From: an uncultured Bacteroidota bacterium
Lineage (GTDB): Bacteria > Bacteroidota > Bacteroidia > Chitinophagales > Chitinophagaceae
Assembly: GCA_903905685.1 (NCBI GenBank)
Contig: CAIVHI010000175.1
Coordinates: 1-13,583, forward strand
Length of the DNA stretch: 13,583 bases
Direction: 5' to 3'
Part shown: piece by piece, positions 1 through 8,714 of the stretch
How positions within the stretch are numbered: the stretch's first letter is position 1
How the letters are laid out: each line of letters begins with the position of its first letter
Translations under genes and position numbers: made by a program
Notes under the pieces: model-generated
Told to the model about the DNA's origin: nothing
What the model saw: only the letters and a program-made list of their open reading frames with translations
Database searches by the model: none

Positions 1-64
1 AATCGCTGTAAAAACCGATCCTGTGCCTCGAATATCCGAAAGTATTTTCTCGCCTTCAATGCCT

Positions 65-3000
65 TTAACGCACAATCACCAGTTTTTGGTATGCCGACGA
101 AACAAATCCCCGGTCGGACGTCACGCTGAGGCGATAGACATAGACGCCCGAGGGCAATTTCACGCCGTTGTTGTCGGTACCGTCCCATACGATATCGTTG
201 CTCCAACTGCCTTCAGCCACAAACGACGTATTGATGTCTTTCACCAAGCCACCCGATGTATTGTAGATTTCAATTTTGACGCCCAATTGTTCCATGGGGT
301 GATTGTGCTCAAATACGAACCTCGTGGTATTGGCAAAGGGATTGGGGTAGTTGCCCAGATTGCTGATATCTACCACACTACCGTCTATCACCACAAAGTC
401 CACTTGGCCGGAACCCACGTTGTCGTTCACATCCCATGCAGTCACCACGAGCGAGTGCTTGCCGTCGGCGAGGCCGGTGAGCGGGAAGTTGACGTAGCCC
501 AACTCGTAGGTATCGGGGGCTGTTTCATAAAAGTCGTTCAACGCATATGGGGCTTCTATGTTGCCGTCCAATACGCCGTTCAGGTCGTGCCCCACAAGAT
601 TGCCCGATACGTTGATACCGGTTTGGTCGGTAAGTATGACGAAGAGCGATGTATTGGCACCCGTAATGCCGCCATCCCTAAAAAGGCTGTCGTTGATGAA
701 TGGGCGCACTATGGGGGCTTCGGAACTCAAAATGGGATGCTCGGAATAGCCACCCACCTTGAAAGAAGTATCCAATCCTGCGGCATCGGTCACGCCATTT
801 TGCGCATAAAGGCTGATTTTGCCGTTACCGTAGAAATAGTAAATATCCTTGGGGGTAATGAATTTGAAAGAATACCTTCCGTTGGTAACGGTTGCCTTAC
901 CCCTATAGATAATGTTGTCTTGCAACGTGAATTGCTCGTTGGTGCCGCTTATGGTAGTTACGGTGCGGGGTTTGTCGTAGATGCACACGGTGAGGGTACC
1001 ATTGAAGTCGGACACCAAGTTGCCGTTGATGTCTTTCACCGTTCCGGTCACCCGGTAGCCGCCCAGGGCCTTCATGGTATCGGCCGGCTGGCCGGTGTAG
1101 TCGTCAAAAATGCTGTCTACTACGGCATTGTACTGCGGGAAGTCGGGGGTGAGCGCAGGGTCGCCAAGAAGCGCAAACTTCCTGAAATTGGCTATTTCCT
1201 GCGGGTCGTGGCACCAAGTATAGGTTTTGTTTTTTGCTGCCACTTCTGCATCTCCAAAGCGGCTCCAAGCACCCGACGCAGAGCGCGTGAATTGCGAAGA
1301 CAGGTATTGCGAGTTGATGACCTTGTTGTAGATAGCGTAAACAGCCTGTGTAGTGGTAAGGATGCACACCACCCCACCCGATGGCGCAATGACGAGGCCC
1401 TCGGCGGCCGAGACATACTGTGGGTGGTCGAACTGACCGAAGTCGCAGGTGGCGGTAACCATAAATGGAAGGTGAGTGAAATTGCTCCAGCCGTTGAAAT
1501 CGTCTTGGGTTAGGATGCGCTCCGAAGACCACACTTGGGTATTGCCATGACCATTGTAATTGATCATGAACGTGCCCTGATACACCTGATTGTCTATTGC
1601 GGCATTGGCACTCGGGCAGCGGGGCCCGGCGGGAGTGGAAATAATGGGGAGTGCATCGAGATACACCTTGCCTTCGTTGTAAAGGTCGCCCGAGCAGTTG
1701 CCAACCGTGGTGGCCATATAGTCGGCATCGGCCATGTGGTCGCCGGCTTCATCGGCCTTATCGCCCACAAAAGTTGCCGACAACCTCCAAGGGCCAAGCG
1801 ATGCCGCGCCAGCATAGGTGGTTATTTTGCTCACCAGCACATTGGCATCCGTCACGCTTCTGGCGGGCAGGCGACCGACGGCAATATCTAAGGCATTTAC
1901 GTAGTTGTTGTTTTCGATATACTCGCTGTCGTCGAGGAAGCCATAAAAATCGTCGCTGCAAAAGCTGCTGAGATCGTTTTGCGACTCTGCCGATTCGAAA
2001 ACCGGGATAAAGTTGGAATTGTTGGCAAGGCGGTTTTTATAGTCGTAAGATGCACCACCAAACAATAGCAAGTACTTGGGCATGAGTGCGGTATCGGTTC
2101 CGGCACGTTTGTAGAACATGCGCGCGAAATCGCGGATGGCGCTCATATCCTGCCCTCCCGATGAGAATTCATTGTAAATCTGGTCGGTAGTGGCAACAAG
2201 CACCTTCAGGTTATCGTGGTTTTTGTGGAAGTCGGCCAATTGTTGTGCCTGAGAAAGGAATTGCGGATTGGTAACTATGATGCAGTTGGGGAGGGGTGCA
2301 CCATGGAGGTTTTGGTTGACCACCTGCCCAACATATTTTGGAGTATAGAGGTTATTGGTATTGAATGCTGCGTATTGGTGCAGGATTTGGGCATCCTGCG
2401 TAAAACTATACACACCGCCGGCAAACGAACCCGACATGATGAATGGCACTTGTGGATTGGTAACATCCCAAACTTGGGTAGATGCCGTTGCTCCTTGAAG
2501 CTGAAATTGGGCCACATTGCCTGCGCCCACGCTGCGCCAATCGCTAAAGCCCATTTGGTCTCCGGTGATGGTTAATGGCTTGCGGCCATTGAGCTCGATA
2601 TAATATAGATACCCCACACCGGTTTGGTCGCCGGGCGTAAAGTTGATATTGACATTGATGGTGGACGAGCCACAGGGCGTTTTCCCGGAAACAGAAATGA
2701 GGTTCATGATATTGTCTCCTGTTGTGGGCACCGAGAACACAAAAGAACCCACGTTGTTGCCATTGAGGGTTGCCACAAAATAGCTGCCACCCGATGTTTC
2801 GGTATTGGCAAATGCAACGGTGCACAAAACGCTGTCTACAGGCGAGCCGGCATTGAAACTGAATGTTTGGGAAAGGTTGCCCAACAGCGGATTGAACTGC
2901 TCACCATACCAGTTTTTACCGAAGCCCGCAGGATTCACCAAATCCAACTCGTGGGAATCGTGGTAGTCGTAGCCATTTACCGTAACGTTTGCAGCACCCG

Positions 3001-3811
3001 CACTGGGTTGCGTAGCTATGCGGAGGCCGGCACCCTCCAAATCGAAAGACACGAAGTAATAGGCGGTATCGGTATAGAGGTTGTTGGAATGGTGAAACAA
3101 CCTGCTGACGCTGTCGGTAGTCCAGGAAGCGGGGCCCAAGCCATAAAACAAGATGTAATCGCCATTGGCAAAGGTGCTGCCGGTAGACGAAACGTAAATG
3201 GCATTCTCTATCAAGTCGGTAGGACGAGCTATTGCATTGTTCTCCGACAACATATATCCCCCATTGCCGAAAATCCTGATTTTAGCGGGATTGACTTTTG
3301 AAGGGTCGACACCCATAGATGCCAAGGTGGCATAATCCAACTTCTGGAAGCCGGTCTGGGTGATGCCAATTTTGTACCAAGTGCCCGAAGACAATACAGA
3401 GGTCGTGACATCGTTGGGCTTGCCCATTTTATCCGATTTGTGGGGCTCAACTCCTTCTTCAACATTTAATGTAAAGGAAGACACCATTTTCACGGAGCCA
3501 TCGGCATTCTTGGCTCCATAAACAGGTATGCGCACTACGGCAAAGGGTTGCTTGCGCTCCATGCCCAGCACCACTTGCGGGGTAGTGGCATCGCCGCCCT
3601 GAGCATCGGCCGGCAGGGCCGAGGTCTGCCCATAAACAATGTCCGACACCGTAACCTTGGGCAATGCAAAGTCTTTAATGGCTATCCGCTCAGAAACAAA
3701 GCCTTTGAACACCTCATCTTTTTTGACGGTATAAGTGATGTTGTAGCCAAAAACCTGTGCAAGGGCCGAGCCGGCCAGCAACCAAAATCCTGTCAGAATA
3801 ACGTGCTTCAT
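65..3811 (-). CDS. porU: Type IX secretion system sortase PorU (C25 family)
   Basis: PorU is the cell-surface sortase of the type IX secretion system. It removes the C-terminal sorting domain of secreted cargo and helps attach cargo to surface lipopolysaccharide, acting with PorV, PorQ and PorZ. The 1248-residue product begins with a signal peptide (about residues 1-18, ending ALA before Q). A beta-rich N-terminal region runs to about residue 500, and a gingipain-like C25 peptidase domain follows (about 505-890). The catalytic pair is visible: His755 in NYNGHGN and Cys789 in TATCDFGQFD. An Ig-like region leads to a C-terminal sorting domain of about 100 residues containing NYPNPF and ending SAYQKLVIVR; PorU is known to keep this domain. 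The ATG start is followed directly by the signal peptide. A TAATTTTG box lies about 60 bases upstream. In many Bacteroidota porV follows porU, but the 64 bases left before the window edge hold no ATG on this strand. The gene is intact. Confidence 0.95.
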   Translation of the reverse strand: MKHVILTGFWLLAGSALAQVFGYNITYTVKKDEVFKGFVSERIAIKDFALPKVTVSDIVYGQTSALPADAQGGDATTPQVVLGMERKQPFAVVRIPVYGAKNADGSVKMVSSFTLNVEEGVEPHKSDKMGKPNDVTTSVLSSGTWYKIGITQTGFQKLDYATLASMGVDPSKVNPAKIRIFGNGGYMLSENNAIARPTDLIENAIYVSSTGSTFANGDYILFYGLGPASWTTDSVSRLFHHSNNLYTDTAYYFVSFDLEGAGLRIATQPSAGAANVTVNGYDYHDSHELDLVNPAGFGKNWYGEQFNPLLGNLSQTFSFNAGSPVDSVLCTVAFANTETSGGSYFVATLNGNNVGSFVFSVPTTGDNIMNLISVSGKTPCGSSTINVNINFTPGDQTGVGYLYYIELNGRKPLTITGDQMGFSDWRSVGAGNVAQFQLQGATASTQVWDVTNPQVPFIMSGSFAGGVYSFTQDAQILHQYAAFNTNNLYTPKYVGQVVNQNLHGAPLPNCIIVTNPQFLSQAQQLADFHKNHDNLKVLVATTDQIYNEFSSGGQDMSAIRDFARMFYKRAGTDTALMPKYLLLFGGASYDYKNRLANNSNFIPVFESAESQNDLSSFCSDDFYGFLDDSEYIENNNYVNALDIAVGRLPARSVTDANVLVSKITTYAGAASLGPWRLSATFVGDKADEAGDHMADADYMATTVGNCSGDLYNEGKVYLDALPIISTPAGPRCPSANAAIDNQVYQGTFMINYNGHGNTQVWSSERILTQDDFNGWSNFTHLPFMVTATCDFGQFDHPQYVSAAEGLVIAPSGGVVCILTTTQAVYAIYNKVINSQYLSSQFTRSASGAWSRFGDAEVAAKNKTYTWCHDPQEIANFRKFALLGDPALTPDFPQYNAVVDSIFDDYTGQPADTMKALGGYRVTGTVKDINGNLVSDFNGTLTVCIYDKPRTVTTISGTNEQFTLQDNIIYRGKATVTNGRYSFKFITPKDIYYFYGNGKISLYAQNGVTDAAGLDTSFKVGGYSEHPILSSEAPIVRPFINDSLFRDGGITGANTSLFVILTDQTGINVSGNLVGHDLNGVLDGNIEAPYALNDFYETAPDTYELGYVNFPLTGLADGKHSLVVTAWDVNDNVGSGQVDFVVIDGSVVDISNLGNYPNPFANTTRFVFEHNHPMEQLGVKIEIYNTSGGLVKDINTSFVAEGSWSNDIVWDGTDNNGVKLPSGVYVYRLSVTSDRGFVSSAYQKLVIVR

Positions 3812-3871
3812 ACCAAACGATTAAAAAGTGTGCGAAGTGTGCGGGTTGGGCCCCGGCATACGGACGACTAT

Positions 3872-3879
3872 CAAAATTA
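3872..3879 (-). promoter_or_regulatory. Candidate -7 box for porU
   Basis: On the minus strand the bases read TAATTTTG, an exact match to the Bacteroidota sigma-A -7 consensus TAnnTTTG, about 60 bases upstream of the porU ATG. No convincing TTTG -33 element lies at 19-20 bases further upstream, so this is a tentative call. It would give porU its own transcript despite the same-strand gene upstream. Confidence 0.4.
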
Positions 3880-4027
3880 CTATTTCTTCAAGAATAGCAC
3901 CCCTACAGTTTGGGAACCACCGCAGCAAATACGGGCGAATCCATCCGGGTATAGATACCATTGCAAAAAACGGTTACAATCTTTTAACGATATTGTTGGT
4001 GAAATATTTCCCAATGACCGTAAAAAA

Positions 4028-6457
4028 TCATGACCCCACATGTGTCATCAAGTTATAAATGGGTGCCGTAGTAGCCGATGTTTGGGGATTGGGCAAAATT
4101 CGCGCGGTGTGGGCCGCCGTGTCGAGCTGCATGATTCTATATATCTCCTGCCCCTCCCCCATTTTGATGTAATCTCCCTTGGCCAACATTTCGATATTGA
4201 CAATGCCCCTGACCTCATCCTCTCCTGCGGTTACACTTCCCGTTACGGGCATAGTAGTGAAGAAACAATTGGTATACAGGGCCAGTTGCCGAAGGGTAAC
4301 CGTTTCGGTATAGGCAAAGCAGGAGACACGGTGGGAGAGGCGGTCTATACGCAGCACCTTCAATGCCGGATTGTCTACGCCGGTTGGCAGCCCGGCCAGC
4401 GTGGTGCCCAAGTTTTCACCTTCCAGCACGAAGTGGAAAAACGAATCGGCCGAAGCACCATAATAGGTGAACGACAAGGTGTCATTATTCCACGCAGTGT
4501 CTTTGATGCAGCTTGATGCTTCCAGCACTTTGAAAAAACGCGGTATGGTGCGTTCTATGTGCAGCACGGCGGTGTGCAAGGGCGTGTCGGGCTTGCTTTG
4601 TTCGTTTAACGGTATAACCATTGCTGCATCATAGCCCGTATTGATGCGTCGGTTTCCGGAGAGGGTTGCTCGAACCGTCTGGTTGGGATCGGCCCATTCG
4701 GTGTAGGGCACCAAGTGGCAATGGTCCAAATTGACATCTCCCCAACTATGCAGAAACGACGAGCGGTAGAACGTACAGCCCGAAAAATTGATGGCAGAAT
4801 GGGTACCCGGCTCTCCGTTTCCTGCCCGGAACGCAATATAGGGCCGCCGCGTCCAAAAATTGCAACCTTCGAAAGTCACATTTGCACATGCCGACAGGGT
4901 GTAAAATTTGGAATAATACCCATAGGACGACTTCCTACCCGATGCATCCTGCATCATGAAGTTGCAACCTGTGAAGATGAACGAATTGTTGTGTGGCCCC
5001 GAAAAGCCGATGTCGCCGATACTGCCCAATGCCTCGGTATACAGCCCCGTAACCACGCATTGGCCCAAATTGTAGGGCTGTATTTTGAACAGCTTGTACA
5101 GGTTGCAATACTGCCCGCCGGTAATTTGGAATTCGGACCCCGTGCCGTTGCCGAAGGTGTTGTTGGTGAAGCCTATATAGACGTAGTTCATGTCGACATT
5201 CTCGAAATTGCAAGCCCGGGCTTGGGGGTTGCCTATGGATATGCCGTAGGTGCAGTAGGCAATTTGGCTGTTGTATACCCGCATGCGGTCGCCCTGCATG
5301 TTGCCGGCGGCATTGATGTCGATACCGAGGTAAAACCCCTGAATCAGTAGGTTTTCGAACTGGATATCGGCACTCCAAACCTTATTGCCTTTTTCGGCAT
5401 CCGTAGCGATGGCGGCATACGACCTATCCATACCCTTGTCGTAGAAGTAGGCAACCGTATCATAGGCGGGGGTGCCGTATATGGGGTTATCCCATTGGGC
5501 TCCCATCACCTTGCGCGTAGCCTGATTGCGCCCCAATATCCGCATGTCGGAGATGTAGCTGCGGCGACTTCCTTGAATGTTGATGGCGGGTCCTGATGTG
5601 AAATCGGCGAACAGGGTGGTAGCGCGGTCGGTAGTGCCGTTATTGGTGCTTGTACCGCCACCGCGGAAAATCATGGAAAAAAAATGGGCCGGCTTCGAGA
5701 TGGTTATGCCGGAGGCTATGCGGTAGGAGCGGGCACACATAGTTGGCGGCAAGTATACTTCCGACACCTTTTCTGCCGCAGCTATGGCGCGCGCAATTGA
5801 CAGGGCATTGTCGGTGCCCCTGCCCGGTGTGCAATCACTGTTATCGGCAACGGCGCCAAACCAGCACGCAGAGACATATGGACATGAAGTGGTGCCGAAC
5901 ACCAGCCTGCCCGCGCCCTTGGCAATATTTGCATAATCGTCGGCCTTCACGTTGGCATTGAATGCCGTGATGCTGCTATCTGCCAGCAGCAGGCAGCCGC
6001 GGTTGCGAAAAACGACGGTAGCGCCCTCCTTCAGCTCGAATTTGCCCGCAACGGTTACCGGATTGGATATGTTTACGAGCTTGAAATTGAGAGCGGAGCG
6101 GAGCGCGTCCTGACGGTAGCGCCCACTATCATCGGGCGTGCCAAACCATTCCAGGTCAACGCCTTGGCTTTCGCGATAAACCCGCTGCCACACCCCACCT
6201 CGAGCCGATTTGATGTTGATACCGCTGTCGGGCGTTGCCTTTGCTCTGGTAAAATTGAAAATCCCTCCTCTCGGCGTTTCCTTTACAAACGCCGTTGAAG
6301 CAGGCGATTTTGATGCCGCCAACTCGGCCAGCGTATTGAATATTGCCGGCACATTGTTGGAATCTATGGCCGGTTGTGCACCGCAAATGGAGCAAAACAA
6401 AACCGCTACCAATTGGATTGCGAAACGGCAAATGGAGGACGGCTTTGAAGGCATCAT
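4028..6457 (-). CDS. Secreted parallel beta-helix (pectate-lyase-like) protein
   Basis: The 809-residue product has an N-terminal signal peptide (hydrophobic core about residues 12-25, likely cleaved after SICGA). Two WFG motifs typical of the N-terminal cap of pectate-lyase-superfamily beta-helices are present: W104 in LEWFGTPDDS and W199 in ACWFGAVADNS. The second is followed by DNALSIARAIAAA and VYLPP, the usual helix-then-strand pattern. Residues about 290-580 contain many short strands with Asn and Gly turns (FENLLIQGFYLGIDI, VTFEGCNFW, INFSGCTFY), as expected for a right-handed beta-helix. The C-terminal 230 residues look beta-rich and unassigned. No type IX sorting domain is seen at the end, so export beyond the periplasm is unproven. 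The substrate is unknown: it could be a polysaccharide lyase or hydrolase, or a non-enzymatic binding helix. Its ATG overlaps the mazG TGA (ATGA), so it is probably translated from the mazG transcript. A second ATG lies one codon in. Confidence 0.8.
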   Translation of the reverse strand: MMPSKPSSICRFAIQLVAVLFCSICGAQPAIDSNNVPAIFNTLAELAASKSPASTAFVKETPRGGIFNFTRAKATPDSGINIKSARGGVWQRVYRESQGVDLEWFGTPDDSGRYRQDALRSALNFKLVNISNPVTVAGKFELKEGATVVFRNRGCLLLADSSITAFNANVKADDYANIAKGAGRLVFGTTSCPYVSACWFGAVADNSDCTPGRGTDNALSIARAIAAAEKVSEVYLPPTMCARSYRIASGITISKPAHFFSMIFRGGGTSTNNGTTDRATTLFADFTSGPAINIQGSRRSYISDMRILGRNQATRKVMGAQWDNPIYGTPAYDTVAYFYDKGMDRSYAAIATDAEKGNKVWSADIQFENLLIQGFYLGIDINAAGNMQGDRMRVYNSQIAYCTYGISIGNPQARACNFENVDMNYVYIGFTNNTFGNGTGSEFQITGGQYCNLYKLFKIQPYNLGQCVVTGLYTEALGSIGDIGFSGPHNNSFIFTGCNFMMQDASGRKSSYGYYSKFYTLSACANVTFEGCNFWTRRPYIAFRAGNGEPGTHSAINFSGCTFYRSSFLHSWGDVNLDHCHLVPYTEWADPNQTVRATLSGNRRINTGYDAAMVIPLNEQSKPDTPLHTAVLHIERTIPRFFKVLEASSCIKDTAWNNDTLSFTYYGASADSFFHFVLEGENLGTTLAGLPTGVDNPALKVLRIDRLSHRVSCFAYTETVTLRQLALYTNCFFTTMPVTGSVTAGEDEVRGIVNIEMLAKGDYIKMGEGQEIYRIMQLDTAAHTARILPNPQTSATTAPIYNLMTHVGS

Positions 6458-6798
6458 GACTTTGGGCGTAGTTTTTCGTTGTCAAGGTGTCGCACTTTGT
6501 CCCGGATGTTTTTCTTTTCGAAATTCTTTTCGAGGGCATCGGTCAAGTCTACGCCGGTTTGATTGGCCAAGCACATGAGCACCCAAAGCACGTCGGCCAT
6601 CTCATCTCCCAAATCCTTACCTAAATCGCCTTGCTTTGCCGATTGCTCGCCATAGCGGCGCACCATGATTCTCGACAATTCGCCCACCTCCTCCATAAGG
6701 ATGCCGAGATTGGTAAGCTCATTGAAATAGCGCACCCCAACGGTTTTTATCCAGCCGTCTATGCGGGCTTGCGCCTCCCTGATGGAGATGTCGTCCAT
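6454..6798 (-). CDS. MazG-family nucleotide pyrophosphohydrolase
   Basis: This 114-residue protein belongs to the MazG-like all-alpha NTP pyrophosphatase superfamily, which hydrolyses nucleoside triphosphates to monophosphate and pyrophosphate and often removes non-canonical nucleotides. The Mg-binding motifs are visible: E36-E37-x-x-E40 in LMEEVGELSR, and D65-E66-x-x-D69 in GDEMADVLWVL. Its length fits the short single-domain forms, which are half the size of E. coli MazG. The ATG is preceded by a plausible Bacteroidota promoter (TTTG, 19-base spacer, TTAATTTG). Its TGA overlaps the ATG of the beta-helix gene by two bases, an arrangement that usually means translational coupling. It diverges from the moxR gene. 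The exact nucleotide substrate cannot be read from the sequence. Confidence 0.9.
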   Translation of the reverse strand: MDDISIREAQARIDGWIKTVGVRYFNELTNLGILMEEVGELSRIMVRRYGEQSAKQGDLGKDLGDEMADVLWVLMCLANQTGVDLTDALEKNFEKKNIRDKVRHLDNEKLRPKS

Positions 6799-6805
6799 AA
6801 AATTG

Positions 6806-6837
6806 TTTGTTCGTTAACACAAATTAATGCAACTTTC
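6806..6837 (+). promoter_or_regulatory. Weak candidate moxR promoter
   Basis: TTTG at 6806-6809 is followed after 20 bases by CAACTTTC (6830-6837), which shares only A and TTT with the TAnnTTTG -7 consensus. The start of transcription would fall near 6844, between the two possible moxR start codons, and so favours the ATG at 6866. This is a weak match. Confidence 0.25.
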
Positions 6838-6850
6838 CGCTTCAAACAAA
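6820..6850 (-). promoter_or_regulatory. Candidate mazG promoter
   Basis: Read on the minus strand, TTTG (6847-6850) is followed after 19 bases by TTAATTTG (6820-6827). This matches the Bacteroidota -33/-7 pattern TTTG-N19-TAnnTTTG with one mismatch. Transcription would begin near 6813, about 15 bases before the mazG ATG. It overlaps the possible moxR promoter on the other strand. Confidence 0.45.
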
Positions 6851-6865
6851 CGGGTAGCACACACC

Positions 6866-7831
6866 ATGCACGCTTATAAAAACGACATAGAGGCCGCCGA
6901 TGCCCTCAAAACCAATGTGGGACACCTCACAGCTGCCATTGCGAAGGTAATCATCGGTCAGGAAGACGTTGTCAACAAGCTCATCATTTCCATTCTGTGC
7001 AATGGCCACAGCTTGCTTGTGGGCGTGCCGGGATTGGCAAAAACGTTATTGGTAAAGACCGTGTCGGATGCGTTGTTCCTCTCCTTCAAGCGGATACAGT
7101 TTACGCCCGACCTCATGCCCGGCGACATCACCGGTGCCGAAATCCTGAATGAGCAGCGGCAGTTCCAATTCATCAAAGGCCCCGTTTTTGCGAACATAAT
7201 TTTGGCTGACGAAATCAACCGTACTCCTCCAAAAACCCAAGCAGCCATGCTGGAGGCCATGCAGGAACGCAACATCACCGTTGGCGGCACCAACTATAAA
7301 CTGCCGGCCCCGTTCTTCGTTCTGGCTACGCAAAACCCCATTGAACAGGAAGGCACTTACCCGCTGCCCGAAGCGCAGCTTGACCGGTTCATGTTTCAAA
7401 TCACGCTCGACTATCCCAGCTTTCAGGAAGAAGTGCGCATAGTGCGCAACACTACCGGTGCTCAGGTGCCCGACTTGCCCAAGGTGATGACGGGTGAGGA
7501 CATCTTGTATTTCCAAGACTTGGTGCGCCGCGTGCCGGTCTCCGACAATGTGTTGGAATATGCAGTAGGACTGGTTCAAAAAACCAGGCCCGGAGCCAAC
7601 AACCCATCGGCATTCACCAATCAGTACATATCCTACGGTGCCGGCCCACGTGCATCGCAATACCTCATCTTGGGTGCCAAGTGCCACGCACTTTTGGCTG
7701 GAAAGTATGCTCCAGATATAGAAGACGTCAAAGCGATGGCGGTGCCGGTGTTGCGCCACCGCGTCATCCGCAATTACAAGGCAGAAGCAGAAGGCATCAG
7801 CCAACTGGATTTGATAGGCAAATTGCTGTAA
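6866..7831 (+). CDS. MoxR-type AAA+ ATPase
   Basis: MoxR ATPases act as chaperone-like remodelling enzymes, often in envelope stress or the maturation of metal enzymes, and usually work with von Willebrand A-domain partners. The 321-residue product shows Walker A GVPGLAKT (53-60), Walker B IILADE (111-116) followed by INRTPPKTQAAMLEAMQE, sensor 1 ATQNP (155-158) and the arginine-finger stretch EAQLDRF (R174). A GPRASQ sensor-2 segment lies near residue 270. An in-frame ATG at 6827 would add 13 residues, MQLSASNKRVAHT, but it sits among the promoter elements. The product starting MHAYKND fits the family better, so I chose 6866. The usual partner (a DUF58 or VWA-domain gene) is not downstream: the next gene is convergent, 15 bases away. 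The cellular target is therefore not indicated by context. Confidence 0.92.
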   Translation: MHAYKNDIEAADALKTNVGHLTAAIAKVIIGQEDVVNKLIISILCNGHSLLVGVPGLAKTLLVKTVSDALFLSFKRIQFTPDLMPGDITGAEILNEQRQFQFIKGPVFANIILADEINRTPPKTQAAMLEAMQERNITVGGTNYKLPAPFFVLATQNPIEQEGTYPLPEAQLDRFMFQITLDYPSFQEEVRIVRNTTGAQVPDLPKVMTGEDILYFQDLVRRVPVSDNVLEYAVGLVQKTRPGANNPSAFTNQYISYGAGPRASQYLILGAKCHALLAGKYAPDIEDVKAMAVPVLRHRVIRNYKAEAEGISQLDLIGKLL

Positions 7832-7846
7832 AATACGGGCTGGTAA

Positions 7847-8620
7847 TCAAAGCGTTATTCCGGGCAACTGTATGGAGCAGATGCTCCAGTAACCCGATTC
7901 GTCTATGAAGCCGAGTTTGCCGAGGCCTTTGAACGTTACCGTGTCGTCTCCGCCTTCAATGAACCCGGTATATTGTAGCGTGAAGGATGCCACTGCTGAG
8001 TGACCCGAAATGGACACCGAAACGGGGCCGAACTCGCAAACATCGAAACCGACAAAGGCATTCCGGAACATTTCCAACTGCCGCACCACTTCGGCGAAGG
8101 GCATTACGCCGCCACCCGATGTGTTGACCTGCTCTGAAAGACCCAAGAACTCCGGCATCAGGTCTTTTTCTTCGTCAAAAAGGGAAGTGACGAAGTCGAG
8201 GGTGTGGTTGATGATGTCGTATTCGTGATTGGGGTGAAACTCTTCGTAGATGAATAGGCGTTTCAAGTCATCATCCTCGGTCAGGATGCCGGCGGGCTCG
8301 AAAAACAGCTCCTCCGTAATGAAGCGGTACAACTCGCGCTCTTCCACATCGCAAACGGTATCCACTGCTACATTGTGGCGACTCATAATCCCAATCAATT
8401 TATCCAGCTCCTGCTCCATCTCCGAATCCGGAATGTCGGCGACGGCCCGCACCATGGGGCTACCCATGAGTTGGAAAACCGTAATGCCCTGTCCCTCGGC
8501 TTCTTGACGCAGGTATTCCGATTCGTCGCCTTGCATAGCACGATTACCTTGTTCGGGCCGGTTAGAGCCGGGCGTCTCCCCGTTTGTCGTGTTGTCCAAT
8601 TCAGCATCATCGTGCATCAT
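7847..8620 (-). CDS. Acidic hypothetical protein, possible C-terminal NTF2-like domain
   Basis: I do not recognise a named family. The 257-residue product is acidic, with a low-complexity N-terminus (Asp, Asn, Gly, Pro rich, about residues 1-35), a helical middle, and a C-terminal part from about residue 174 of one helix (MPFAEVVRQLEMFRNAF) and then beta strands (VSVSISGHSAVASFTLQYTG, DTVTFKGLGKLGFID, YWSICSIQ). That helix-plus-sheet ending resembles SnoaL/NTF2-like proteins; this is an inference from pattern only. There is no signal peptide or membrane segment, so it is probably cytoplasmic. The reading frame is open upstream to an ATG at 8701. I chose the ATG at 8620 because GGAG lies 7-10 bases upstream and the candidate promoter box at 8715-8722 would start transcription almost at 8701. 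A second ATG follows immediately (8617). It is convergent with moxR and appears to be a single-gene unit. Confidence 0.7.
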   Translation of the reverse strand: MMHDDAELDNTTNGETPGSNRPEQGNRAMQGDESEYLRQEAEGQGITVFQLMGSPMVRAVADIPDSEMEQELDKLIGIMSRHNVAVDTVCDVEERELYRFITEELFFEPAGILTEDDDLKRLFIYEEFHPNHEYDIINHTLDFVTSLFDEEKDLMPEFLGLSEQVNTSGGGVMPFAEVVRQLEMFRNAFVGFDVCEFGPVSVSISGHSAVASFTLQYTGFIEGGDDTVTFKGLGKLGFIDESGYWSICSIQLPGITL

Positions 8621-8714
8621 AACCGCACTCCATTTTTCTCGTTTTCTGGGCAGGGAAGCAAGCAATATACCGCGCGGATGGCCCGAATGCGGATTGTGCA
8701 ATGCACCCCACGAA

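Noticed and set aside
23..1513. A 496-codon plus-strand reading frame opposite the 3' part of porU
   Set aside because: It lies wholly antisense to the clearly real porU, its product shows no recognisable domain or signal peptide, and its openness is explained by the codon usage of porU on the other strand.
2624..3301. A 225-codon plus-strand reading frame opposite the 5' part of porU
   Set aside because: It is antisense to porU, with no family resemblance and no plausible start context.
3812..4027. A possible terminator after the beta-helix gene (imperfect ACAAT/ATTGT repeat near 3976-3998)
   Set aside because: The arms are short and interrupted, and no T-run follows on the minus strand, so a terminator is not supported.
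7046..7804. A 252-codon minus-strand reading frame within moxR
   Set aside because: It is a shadow of the conserved AAA+ ATPase; the translated sequence has no recognisable features.
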